Shown piece by piece: positions 7,979 through 16,362 of a stretch of DNA of 29,025 nt (position 1 is the stretch's first letter; every line of letters starts with the position of its first letter). The translations under genes and the position numbers were made by a program. Source of the DNA: Coprobacillus sp. CAG:698 (GTDB lineage Bacteria > Bacillota_I > Bacilli_A > ML615J-28 > CAG-698); the NCBI GenBank assembly GCA_000431235.1, contig HF988717.1, positions 43,973 through 72,997 of the forward strand, in the 5' to 3' direction. The notes below the pieces were generated by a model. That model made no database searches, was not told the origin of the DNA, and saw only the letters and a list, made by a program, of their open reading frames with translations.

Positions 7979-8449
7979 ATGTCACTAGAAAAAGTAAAAG
8001 AATACTTTAAACAATATAATATAGAAAGAAGAATAAAAGAACTCGATGAAACTAGTGAAACTTGTTTCTTAGCTGCAAAAGCTCTTGGAACTGAAGAAAG
8101 AAGAATAGCAAAGAGCATGGGGTTCTTAGTAAAAGATACACCTATTATTATCGTTACAAGTGGTGATATGAAAATTGACAACTCAAAATATAAACATTTA
8201 TTTTCTGTAAAAGCTAAGATGTTAACAGCCGATGAATTAATAAAATTTATAGGACATCCTGCAGGAGGAGTGTGCCCATTTGCCGTAAAGGAAAATGTAA
8301 AAATATATTTAGACATTTCTCTTCAAAGATTTCAAACGGTATTTCCAGCATGTGGAAGTATAAATAGTGCTATTGAACTAACAATTCCTGAACTTGAAAA
8401 ATATTCTCACTTTGAAAAGTGGATTGATGTATGTAAAGGAAAAGAATAA
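7979..8449 (+). CDS. YbaK/EbsC-family aminoacyl-tRNA editing domain protein (first)
   Basis: A 156-residue single-domain protein of the YbaK/ProRS-editing superfamily, which clears mischarged tRNA in trans. Visible family features are the N-terminal helix, the strand FLVKDTPIIIVTSGD, and the conserved loop GHPAGGVCPFA at about residues 92-102. It belongs to the longer YwhH-like branch rather than the Cys-tRNA(Pro) deacylase branch. Which tRNA it edits cannot be decided here. It heads an operon with a second YbaK protein (2 bases downstream) and two ABC exporter genes. Confidence 0.9.
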   Translation: MSLEKVKEYFKQYNIERRIKELDETSETCFLAAKALGTEERRIAKSMGFLVKDTPIIIVTSGDMKIDNSKYKHLFSVKAKMLTADELIKFIGHPAGGVCPFAVKENVKIYLDISLQRFQTVFPACGSINSAIELTIPELEKYSHFEKWIDVCKGKE

Positions 8450-8451
8450 TT

Positions 8452-8922
8452 ATGGATGATAAAACAAATGTAACTAGAATATTAGATCAAAAGAAAATCA
8501 AATATACATATTATACCTTTGAGACAAATAAAGCTTTAAGTGCTGAAGAAGTAGCACTAAAAATAAATAAAAAGGCAACAAATGTCTATAAAACTTTAGT
8601 AACTATTGGTAAATCAAATAAAAACTATTGTTTTGTTGTACCTGCTTTGAAAGAATTAGATTTAAAAAAAGCAGCATCTAGCGTTAATGAAAAATATATC
8701 GAAATGATACATCAAAAGGAATTATTACCATTAACAGGATATGTGCATGGCGGATGTTCACCGATTGGAATGAAAAAAATTTTACCAACAGTAATTGATA
8801 TTTCGGCTGAGAAATTAGATTCAATAATTGTAAGTGCAGGTAGAATAGGAGCCCAAATTGAATTATCACTAAATGACTTAAGAAAAGTAATAAATATAAA
8901 ATCATTTGACATAACAAAATAA
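8452..8922 (+). CDS. Cys-tRNA(Pro) deacylase YbaK-like (second)
   Basis: A 156-residue YbaK-type protein with the branch's diagnostic loop GGCSPIGMKK (about 100-109) and a C-terminal SAGRIGAQIELS segment. E. coli YbaK hydrolyses Cys-tRNA(Pro) made by prolyl-tRNA synthetase, and this is the likely activity. It is similar in length to the gene before it but clearly diverged, so this is an old tandem pair rather than a recent duplication. The start is ATG 8452 with AAGGA 11 bases upstream. The ABC gene follows after 9 bases. Confidence 0.9.
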   Translation: MDDKTNVTRILDQKKIKYTYYTFETNKALSAEEVALKINKKATNVYKTLVTIGKSNKNYCFVVPALKELDLKKAASSVNEKYIEMIHQKELLPLTGYVHGGCSPIGMKKILPTVIDISAEKLDSIIVSAGRIGAQIELSLNDLRKVINIKSFDITK

Positions 8923-8931
8923 AGGAATTTT

Positions 8932-10716
8932 ATGAAGTTAAAACTAAAGAACTTAAAATACTCATTTCGATGTTTAAAAGAGGTAATTAAAAAACACCCA
9001 GCATTTTTGATTTGCGGAATAATTGAAATAATTTGTCTGGTTATTACTAAACTAATTCCCATAAATGTTGTTGGTAAAATTGTTTCTTCTTTTAAAGAAG
9101 GACAAACATTTAAAGAAATACTTTACATAATATTAACTAATGTTATAGTTTTTGTCTTAGCAAGTATAGGTTATGAAATTATCGATTTTGTAAAGTATTA
9201 CATTAATTCTCATTTTAAACTTGCTTTTTCAATAACACTATTTGAAAAATTAAAAAGTGTGGATTATGAATTTCACCAAAACCCTAACTTTCTAGACAAC
9301 TACACAAGAGCTTTAGATAATGGAGCCGAAAAAATATATAATGTTGCCTTAAAACAAATGGATATGATAAAAGAGATAGTTCAAAGTATCTTTATTTTAT
9401 CAATTGTTTTCTCAACAAGTAAACTTGCTGTTTTATACGCTTTAATTGTAACAATTATATATTTATTTATGAGACGAAGAAGTAGTGAACTTCAATTTAT
9501 CTCAACAACAAAGCAGAGACCATTTATGCGTATTGATTGGGGAATATCGTTAGTATACTTTGTAAAAGATGCTATACCAGATTTAAAAACAACTAATATA
9601 AATGACGTTCTTCTTGAAGAACATGAGATGGTCAATAAAGAAAGGTTAAAGATTTATAAGAAAATAGTTGCTGAAAAAGCTGTTTGTGATACCATTTCCC
9701 AAGTTCTTATGGCTTCTATTTTTCCAGTTATGATATTCTTTATATCATTAAGTACAATAAAAAATAAAGATATTGCTGCTCTTGCTTCATTAACAGTTGC
9801 TGCAACAACCATTTCTCAATGTATTAATAGGTTTATTACTATTATTACACAAATACAAATGGATGCATTAGAAGCAAAAGTAACCTTTGAGGTTTTAGAT
9901 ATGGATTCTAAAATTGAAGGATCTAATGGTGATGAAGTACAAGAAGAATTTGAAAAACTAGAGATAAAGAATATGTCATTTGGATATACTGAAAAAATGA
10001 TTTTAAATGATATTGATTTGGAGATTAAAAAAGGAGAAAAGGTAGCAATAGTTGGTACTAATGGTGCCGGTAAAACAACTCTTGTAAAATTGTTACTAAG
10101 ATTATATGATCCTCAAAATGGTGTAATTTGTTATAATGATAAAGATTACAAATCACTTAATCCTAAGTCCTTACGAAGGAAAATTGGGGCAGTATTTCAA
10201 AATCCTGAAGTTTATAGTGTAAGTGTAGGTGAAAATGTTCTTTTGAAAGAAATTGAAACTGAAGAGGAAAGAGAAAAAGTAGTTGAAGCTTTAAAGTTTG
10301 CTGACATATACGATTATATAATGACACTACCTGAGGGAATTGATACAATGGTAACGCGAGAGTTCCGTAGTGATGGTGCTGTTTTTTCAGGAGGACAATT
10401 GCAAAAAATTGCAGTTGCAAGAGGTTATTGTCAAAATTATGAAGTATTATTACTTGATGAACCTTCAAGTAGATTAGATCCTATAGCAGAGGCTAAAATG
10501 TATCAAAATATGCTTAAAATGGGTGAGAGAAAAACATTAATTTTTATTTCACATAGGTTAAGTGCGGCAGTTAATTGCGATAAAATTTTTCTTTTTGAAA
10601 ATGGTATAATAAAAGAAAAGGGAACACATGAAGAGCTTATGAAAATAGAAAATGGAAAATACAAAGAAATGTTTGTATCACAAGCAGAAAAATACATAGG
10701 TGATAACAATGATTAA
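8932..10716 (+). CDS. ABC exporter half-transporter (second pair, first subunit)
   Basis: 594 residues: a membrane domain (1-320) with the segment VDYEFHQNPNFLDNY typical of one branch of peptide/lipid-type exporters, then an ATPase domain. Walker A is GTNGAGKTT (375-383), the signature FSGGQ (485-489), Walker B ends in catalytic E510, and the switch His is H541. All catalytic residues are present, unlike the first pair. The stretch REFRSDGAVFSGG before the signature is identical in the next gene. ATG 8932 follows AAAGGA. The next gene overlaps its end by 8 bases. The exported substrate is unknown. Confidence 0.9.
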   Translation: MKLKLKNLKYSFRCLKEVIKKHPAFLICGIIEIICLVITKLIPINVVGKIVSSFKEGQTFKEILYIILTNVIVFVLASIGYEIIDFVKYYINSHFKLAFSITLFEKLKSVDYEFHQNPNFLDNYTRALDNGAEKIYNVALKQMDMIKEIVQSIFILSIVFSTSKLAVLYALIVTIIYLFMRRRSSELQFISTTKQRPFMRIDWGISLVYFVKDAIPDLKTTNINDVLLEEHEMVNKERLKIYKKIVAEKAVCDTISQVLMASIFPVMIFFISLSTIKNKDIAALASLTVAATTISQCINRFITIITQIQMDALEAKVTFEVLDMDSKIEGSNGDEVQEEFEKLEIKNMSFGYTEKMILNDIDLEIKKGEKVAIVGTNGAGKTTLVKLLLRLYDPQNGVICYNDKDYKSLNPKSLRRKIGAVFQNPEVYSVSVGENVLLKEIETEEEREKVVEALKFADIYDYIMTLPEGIDTMVTREFRSDGAVFSGGQLQKIAVARGYCQNYEVLLLDEPSSRLDPIAEAKMYQNMLKMGERKTLIFISHRLSAAVNCDKIFLFENGIIKEKGTHEELMKIENGKYKEMFVSQAEKYIGDNND

Positions 10717-12520
10717 AGATTTTAAAAAGAACATTGAAATTGTAAAATACGTCTTTAAGTTTTGTCCATTTTATGCCATTTTCACATTAGCTTACATTGT
10801 TTTTCAAGCAGTAGCAACTCTTTCTAAAGTATATCTGGTTGAGAGAATTGTTAAGATTATTGAAAATATTATCGAAAATAATTCATCAGATATTAAAGAT
10901 GTAATTACTATTATTGTTATTTATATTGTTATAATAATAGTTTGTAATATTTATAATTCTATATATCAAAACTATATAAAAGGTAAATATAGAATTATAT
11001 TTATTAAATCAATGAGAACAGTAATGTTCAAAAAAGCAAAAGAAGTTGATTATGAAAGTTTTGATAATCCAGAGTTTTATGATAGATATTCATGGGCTAT
11101 GCGTGAGATTAGTCGCGGAATAATTGTATATGAAGACTTTTCAACGTTCATTTCTTCACTTGTTAATACGTTTATGTTAGGAGCATTTATTGGTATTAAT
11201 GATATTATTTTAATAGCTATAATTCTAATCTCCGTGATTAGTAGACTTATAATCACACAGAAAGTGAACAAAAACGCACATAGGTTTAACGAAGAAACCG
11301 AACGAGATCGCCGTATGTTTGGATATGTTAATAGAACATTTTATCAAGAACGCTTTGCAGCCGAGATGAAATCTACAGAGATAAGTAGCTTATTGATTGA
11401 TAGATGTAAAGAATCACAAAATAATATAGATAAGAATTATCTTGAAATATATAAAGAAAACACAATTTTAAAGATTATTTCTTCGATAATTGCCAATATA
11501 TTTGAACTTGCAGGAATGTATATATATCTTGCATACAAACTATTTAAGGGTTTAGCTGTATCTACTTTTTCAGCAATTATCTCAGCTGCTTCACAGTTCA
11601 GTTCAAACCTATATAGTATGGCAAACTTCTTTATTCGCATTAAAACCAATGCCCTATATATTGATTATATTCTAGATTATATGAATTATAAACCAAAATT
11701 AGAAACGATTGGAACAGAAGACTTAGATGATAAATTTGAGTCATTAGAAGTTAAAAATGTATCATTTGCATACCCTAAAAGTAATAATAATGCTTTAACA
11801 AATATAAATTTAAAATTAGAACGCAAAGAAAAAATAGCCATAGTTGGATTGAATGGTGCTGGAAAAACAACTTTGATTAAACTTCTTTTAAAGTTTTACA
11901 ATCCCAAAGAAGGAGATATTCTTTACAATGGTAAAAGTATAAAAAATGCTAAAGCAGATTCTTTGAGAAAAAAATTTGCTATTGTTTTTCAAGACTATCG
12001 CATATATGGAGTTACTATTGGTGAGAATGTTTTAATGAGAAAAATTGTAAGTGAAGAAGATGAAAAAAGAGTTTGGACAGCATTAGAATATGTTGGCATG
12101 AAGGAAAAAATCACTAAACTACCTCAAGGAATTAATACAATTTGTACCCGTGAATTCCGCAGCGATGGTGCTGTTTTCTCAGGCGGAGAGCTTCAAAGAA
12201 TTGCAATTGCAAGAGCATTCGCAAGTAACGCCGATATTTTCATACTTGATGAACCTACAAGTAATCTTGATCCTTTAGCTGAAAAAAGAATTAATAACTT
12301 AATAATTGAGAAAGCTAAAGATAAAGCAGTTATTTTAATTGCTCATCGATTATCTACAGTAGTTGATGCTGATAGAATTGTTTTAATTGAATATGGTAAA
12401 ATTATTGAGGAAGGAACACATGCCGAACTAATTGAAAAGAAAGGTAAATATTTTGAAATGTTTACAACTCAAAGTTATTTATATAAACCTAGTAAAGGGG
12501 ACATTAACTCAAATAAGTGA
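10709..12520 (+). CDS. ABC exporter half-transporter (second pair, second subunit)
   Basis: 603 residues, built like its upstream neighbour: membrane domain with the related segment VDYESFDNPEFYDRY, then Walker A GLNGAGKTT (380-388), signature FSGGE (490-494), catalytic E515 and switch H546. Gln to Glu at the last signature position is the only departure from consensus. ATG 10709 is preferred over the in-frame GTG at 10700 because AGGTG lies six bases before it. The 8-base overlap points to stoichiometric expression with the neighbour, so the two probably form a heterodimer. The substrate is unknown and no precursor peptide gene is seen nearby. Confidence 0.9.
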   Translation: MIKDFKKNIEIVKYVFKFCPFYAIFTLAYIVFQAVATLSKVYLVERIVKIIENIIENNSSDIKDVITIIVIYIVIIIVCNIYNSIYQNYIKGKYRIIFIKSMRTVMFKKAKEVDYESFDNPEFYDRYSWAMREISRGIIVYEDFSTFISSLVNTFMLGAFIGINDIILIAIILISVISRLIITQKVNKNAHRFNEETERDRRMFGYVNRTFYQERFAAEMKSTEISSLLIDRCKESQNNIDKNYLEIYKENTILKIISSIIANIFELAGMYIYLAYKLFKGLAVSTFSAIISAASQFSSNLYSMANFFIRIKTNALYIDYILDYMNYKPKLETIGTEDLDDKFESLEVKNVSFAYPKSNNNALTNINLKLERKEKIAIVGLNGAGKTTLIKLLLKFYNPKEGDILYNGKSIKNAKADSLRKKFAIVFQDYRIYGVTIGENVLMRKIVSEEDEKRVWTALEYVGMKEKITKLPQGINTICTREFRSDGAVFSGGELQRIAIARAFASNADIFILDEPTSNLDPLAEKRINNLIIEKAKDKAVILIAHRLSTVVDADRIVLIEYGKIIEEGTHAELIEKKGKYFEMFTTQSYLYKPSKGDINSNK

Positions 12521-12538
12521 GGAAATGTCTCCTTTTCT
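12497..12538 (+). terminator. Terminator overlapping the end of the second ABC operon
   Basis: GGGGACATT and AATGTCTCC form a 9-bp stem (one G-T pair) with an 18-base loop, followed by TTTTCT. The 5' arm lies inside the last codons of the ABC gene. Confidence 0.6.
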
Positions 12539-12581
12539 CAACAAAAGTTGATTTTCATTTGATTTTATTTTGATACAAGTT

Positions 12582-12590
12582 TGGTATAAT
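12582..12590 (+). promoter_or_regulatory. Extended -10 promoter of the lipid operon
   Basis: TGGTATAAT, a TGn-extended consensus -10. No good -35 exists at the right distance. The gene starts 24 bases later after GAGGA. Confidence 0.65.
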
Positions 12591-12613
12591 TTAGTAGAAA
12601 ATGAGGAATAATT

Positions 12614-14242
12614 ATGAAATATATAAAAATAATCTTGAAAGGAATTTTGATAGGTTTTGCTAGTGTTGGTATCCCTGGACTAAGTGCGAGCACAATTGCT
12701 ATTATTCTAGGTATATATTACTTAATGATAGATTCGATAAGCAAAATATTCAAAGACTTTAAAAAGAGTATAAGTTTTTTATTGTCACTATTAGTAGGAT
12801 ATGGAATAGGAGCATTAATAGCAGGTAATATCTTCAGTATTCTCTTTGCAAAATATCCCTTATCAATAACCTTATTAATACTTGGATTTGTGATAGGATC
12901 AATTCCTAAGTTATATAAAGAAATAAAACCGAATATTAAAGATGCATCAAATTGGATTGTAGTAATAGTAATTTGGGCATTGCTTTTGACGTTCACATTT
13001 GCATTTTTTAAGGCCGATGAAGTTGAATTATTCTTTGATATGCCACTTAAAAATTGGATACTACTAGTGATTGTTGGTCTACTAACTTCAGGTACACTTG
13101 TAATTCCAGGTATGGATTATGTTGTGGTATTATTGTCATTAGGGTATTATCAAGCAATAATGGGATTATTAAATTTATTCTCAGATAGTATTATATGGGA
13201 AAACTTAGTTATTTTATCTGTATATCTTGTAAGTTATGGAATAGGGGCTTTTTTAATTTCTAAATTTATAAGTAAATATAAAGAAAAACATGAAGTTAAA
13301 ATGAAATTTGCAAATTTTGCTTTTGTTTCAATTGCACCAATAATAATAGTAAAACAAAGTTTATTAAATAATAATGATTTTATAGGCATTGCAAATGATT
13401 ACAAAGGACTTATAATTGGCATAATTTTATTTATTATAGCTTTTGGTTTTGTTTGTTTGTTTAACCACTTAACTGATCCAAATGATAAAAGACCAAAAGC
13501 AATGAAAAAAAGAAATATGTTTAGATTTTTTCACACAATAATGTGTAGGTTCCCGTTACCACTTATATATATTTATAAGATGAAAAAAATGATAAAGGAT
13601 GATACTTTATCATTTGAAGAAAAATATAGATATTGTGTAAAAGTTATGAAGCATATTAATAAACTTGGAAATATTTATGTTCAAAAATTCGGAGAAGAAA
13701 ATTTAACTCATGAAGGAACTCTTTATATTTCTAATCATCAAGGAAGATATGATGGAATAGGAATATTCACAACAATGGAAGAATATCCTATGTCTCTTCT
13801 GGCAATAAAATCAAGAATAAATTTTCCAATGTATAGAGAAATGTTTACAATGTTAAATGGAGTAGTTGTTGATCCTGATAATATGCGAAATCAAGTTAAA
13901 CTGATGAAACAAATGGGAGACAGGTTAGCAAACGGAGAAAGCTTTTTAGTTTTTATCGAGGGCATATATGGTGATAACGAAAACACTTTGCAAGAATTTA
14001 AAACAGGAGTATTACATCCTGCTTATCAAAGCAAATGTCCAATTACACCAATAGTGTTGTACGATTCTTACAAAGTGTTCTCAATTTCATCCCTTAAGAA
14101 AATATATCCAGAAGTACATTATTTGAAACAAATTACTTATGATGAATATAAAGATTTATCAAAGAAAGAATTGGCTGATTTAATAAAAACAAGAATGCAA
14201 GAAAAAATAGATGAATTAAACAAATTGAAAGGAAGAAACTAA
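12614..14242 (+). CDS. DUF368 polyprenyl-phosphate translocase fused to a PlsC-type acyltransferase
   Basis: 542 residues in two parts. Residues 1-290 are a polytopic DUF368 (PopT-type) domain with its two inverted-repeat signature loops: GIPGLSASTIAIILGIY near the N terminus and SGTLVIPGMDYVVVLLSLGYY in the middle. DUF368 proteins return undecaprenyl phosphate across the membrane. Residues about 340-540 are a PlsC/LPLAT acyltransferase: HX4D motif NHQGRYD (H375, D380), a FPEG-type motif FIEGIYG (E449), and a final strand ITPIVLYDS. The EGTR arginine is not obvious, so this acyltransferase may be divergent. It begins an operon with a lipid kinase (1-base gap) and a second acyltransferase. Both domains lie in one uninterrupted frame. 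Confidence 0.87.
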   Translation: MKYIKIILKGILIGFASVGIPGLSASTIAIILGIYYLMIDSISKIFKDFKKSISFLLSLLVGYGIGALIAGNIFSILFAKYPLSITLLILGFVIGSIPKLYKEIKPNIKDASNWIVVIVIWALLLTFTFAFFKADEVELFFDMPLKNWILLVIVGLLTSGTLVIPGMDYVVVLLSLGYYQAIMGLLNLFSDSIIWENLVILSVYLVSYGIGAFLISKFISKYKEKHEVKMKFANFAFVSIAPIIIVKQSLLNNNDFIGIANDYKGLIIGIILFIIAFGFVCLFNHLTDPNDKRPKAMKKRNMFRFFHTIMCRFPLPLIYIYKMKKMIKDDTLSFEEKYRYCVKVMKHINKLGNIYVQKFGEENLTHEGTLYISNHQGRYDGIGIFTTMEEYPMSLLAIKSRINFPMYREMFTMLNGVVVDPDNMRNQVKLMKQMGDRLANGESFLVFIEGIYGDNENTLQEFKTGVLHPAYQSKCPITPIVLYDSYKVFSISSLKKIYPEVHYLKQITYDEYKDLSKKELADLIKTRMQEKIDELNKLKGRN

Positions 14243-14243
14243 T

Positions 14244-15080
14244 ATGACATATACATTATACAATTCATTAGCAAATAATAAAAGAGAGCCAGAATACGTT
14301 GTTGAACTAAGAAAAAAAGGTAAAAGTGAAAATATAATTGATGTAACAAAGATTGATTACAAAGTATTCTTTAATTCAATCAATCCTAATGATGTAATTT
14401 ATTTAGTTGGTGGCGATGGAACTATAAACTATTTAGCAAATGCAATAGATATTGAAAAAGTTAAGAATGAAATCTACTTAATACCATCAGGAACAGGAAA
14501 TGATTTCTTTCATGATGTTACTGAAGGAAAAGAAGTTGATAAAGTTCTATTAAATCCATATTTGAAAGATTTACCAACAGTAGAAGTAAATGGTATAAAG
14601 AAAAAATTCATCAATGGTATAGGTTTTGGAATTGATGGTTATTGCTGTGAAGTTGGAGACAAATTAAAAGAAAAGTCAACAAAAAAAATCAATTACACGA
14701 GCATTGCTATAAAAGGATTATTATTTCACTTTAAACCAGCACGCGCTAAAGTAATTGTTGATGGAAATACATATGAGCATACTAAAGTGTGGTTAACACC
14801 TACTATGAAAGGAAGATATTATGGTGGTGGAATGAAAATAGCCCCTAATCAAGATCGTAATGAAAAAGGAAAAGTTAGTGCAGTTGTATATAGAGCTCCT
14901 AATAAATTTAAAGCATTAATGGTGTTCCCAAGTATATTCAAAGGTGAGCATATCAAGAAAACAAAAATGGTAAAAGTATATGAAGGACATGAAATAACTG
15001 TTGTTTTCAATAAACCAACTGCTCTACAAATAGATGGGGAAACAGTTAAAAATGTATTAACATACACTGTAAGAGGATAG
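14244..15080 (+). CDS. Diacylglycerol/lipid kinase family protein
   Basis: 278 residues of the DagK/YegS/sphingosine-kinase family. The nucleotide-binding signature GGDGT is at 56-60 and PSGTGND at 81-87; the C-terminal half is a beta-sandwich with IDGE-like residues (LQIDGETV). Such enzymes phosphorylate diacylglycerol or undecaprenol-like alcohols with ATP. The Bacillota DgkB type phosphorylates diacylglycerol to phosphatidic acid. Its place between two PlsC domains supports a role in making or recycling phosphatidic acid. The start follows AAAGGAAG one base after the previous stop. Confidence 0.9.
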   Translation: MTYTLYNSLANNKREPEYVVELRKKGKSENIIDVTKIDYKVFFNSINPNDVIYLVGGDGTINYLANAIDIEKVKNEIYLIPSGTGNDFFHDVTEGKEVDKVLLNPYLKDLPTVEVNGIKKKFINGIGFGIDGYCCEVGDKLKEKSTKKINYTSIAIKGLLFHFKPARAKVIVDGNTYEHTKVWLTPTMKGRYYGGGMKIAPNQDRNEKGKVSAVVYRAPNKFKALMVFPSIFKGEHIKKTKMVKVYEGHEITVVFNKPTALQIDGETVKNVLTYTVRG

Positions 15081-15082
15081 TA

Positions 15083-15925
15083 ATGATAAAAGTAATAGTT
15101 GCTTTAATATCTTTCTTATTAACGTATTTAGGATTTATAACAGTATCTCCTCAAACAATAATAACAAAAATTATATTAATTGTTGGCCTATTAATAGCAT
15201 CAATACTAGTACAAGTCTTGCTATTCTTTATAAGTGCATTCGTATTATCTTTATTTGTAAGTTCAAAAAAGGAATATAATCATTATAATAACTTTTATCG
15301 TAAAGTATTTTATGGTTATACAAAAATGATTTTATCACTATTTGGTGTAAAAATAAAAACTGAAGGTCTTGAAAAATTACCAAAGGATGAGCCATTTGTT
15401 TTATACTTTAACCATAAATCAAATTTAGATACATTTGTAATAGATGTAACATTAAAGAATTATCCTATAGTTTTTGTTGGCAAAAAGTCACTATTTAAAA
15501 TACCATTCTTCGGTAAGATTATAACTAAACTTGGATATATAAGTTTAGATAGAAGTAATATACGTAGTGAATTAGTATCTATTCAAAAAGGCATTAATTA
15601 TATAAACGAAAAAGAGTGTTCAGTCGGAATAGCACCTGAAGGAACAAGGAACTTCGAAGGCAAAGTATTACTCGACTTTAAACCTGGATGCTTTCATCTA
15701 GTAACAAAAACTAAAGCGCCTTTAGTTATAGTCGTATTAACAGGAACAGAAAAAGTTAAGAAAAACTTATTGTTTAAGAGACATATTGTTAATATGAAAG
15801 TAGTTGATGTAATTGAAAGTAAAGACTATGAAAATTTAAAAACAAATGAAATAAGTGAAATCGTTAAGAATAAAATGTATAATGAATTAACAAATAATCA
15901 AAATAACCAATTAGATGCTGCCTAA
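15083..15925 (+). CDS. plsC: 1-acyl-sn-glycerol-3-phosphate acyltransferase
   Basis: 280 residues with two N-terminal membrane segments (about 1-55) and a canonical PlsC domain: HX4D motif NHKSNLD (H111, D116), GKKSLFKIPFFG, GYISLDRSN, PEGTRN (E186-R189), and the hydrophobic strand APLVIVVLTG. It should acylate lysophosphatidic acid to phosphatidic acid at the membrane. Unlike the fused acyltransferase at 12614, every catalytic motif is intact, so this is the likely housekeeping enzyme of the pair. It starts two bases after the lipid kinase stop. Confidence 0.9.
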   Translation: MIKVIVALISFLLTYLGFITVSPQTIITKIILIVGLLIASILVQVLLFFISAFVLSLFVSSKKEYNHYNNFYRKVFYGYTKMILSLFGVKIKTEGLEKLPKDEPFVLYFNHKSNLDTFVIDVTLKNYPIVFVGKKSLFKIPFFGKIITKLGYISLDRSNIRSELVSIQKGINYINEKECSVGIAPEGTRNFEGKVLLDFKPGCFHLVTKTKAPLVIVVLTGTEKVKKNLLFKRHIVNMKVVDVIESKDYENLKTNEISEIVKNKMYNELTNNQNNQLDAA

Positions 15926-15935
15926 TTGGTTTTTA
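15905..15935 (+). terminator. Terminator of the lipid operon
   Basis: AACCAATTAG and CTAATTGGTT form a perfect 10-bp stem, followed by T residues. The stem includes the last codons and stop of plsC. Confidence 0.88.
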
Positions 15936-16234
15936 ATTGTTTAATAGAAAACACTAATAAATTTCAATCATATAATAGTAAATTTCATGTATTATTGAAG
16001 TGTTTCTCCCATTCTATTTTGGAGGTTTTGGTGAGTTTTTTTGTGATGGGTAAATGCGGCAATTAGATTTTTTGTTTACTTATGTCATAATTTAATCATA
16101 GATATTTTAAGTAAGTTTATTAGATTGTTGACTTTTATCATACTTGAAGTAAAAGTCTTTAGGTGTTAATATATATTTTGATATCATATAATAATATTAG
16201 ATATAAATTAATTCTATTTTTCTTATATCCTCCC
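15936..16234 (+). other. About 300 bases without a gene
   Basis: No convincing gene. The stretch holds a GGAGG (16021-16025) followed at 16030 by a GTG opening an 11-codon ORF, in a run of spaced TGG-type repeats. It also holds an inverted repeat GACTTTTA/TAAAAGTC (16130-16137 and 16150-16157) with a 12-base loop. Neither has an assigned role. Confidence 0.5.
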
Positions 16235-16263
16235 TTGCATTTTTTTAAAAAATATGGTAAAAT
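16235..16263 (+). promoter_or_regulatory. Promoter of the oxaloacetate decarboxylase operon
   Basis: TTGCAT (16235-16240), a 17-bp spacer, TAAAAT (16258-16263). The predicted start near 16270 leaves an untranslated leader of about 90 bases. Confidence 0.78.
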
Positions 16264-16271
16264 ACTACGTA

Positions 16272-16296
16272 GGCATTTAGGGATGTACTAAATGCT
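16272..16296 (+). promoter_or_regulatory. Stem-loop at the 5' end of the oad transcript
   Basis: GCATTTAG and CTAAATGC form a perfect 8-bp stem, extended by a G-T pair, with a 7-base loop. It would sit within a few bases of the predicted mRNA start. There is no U-tract, so it is not a terminator. A 5' stabilising hairpin or protein site is possible. Confidence 0.6.
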
Positions 16297-16362
16297 ATTT
16301 AAATTAAAAACTAAATAAGTCATTATTTGTTTGACTTTGATGCTTTAGAAAAGGAGAATAAA

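Noticed and set aside
10163..10468. Long antisense open frames inside the ABC and other genes
   Set aside because: Their translations are low-complexity, lack ribosome sites and mirror the strong codon bias of the real genes.
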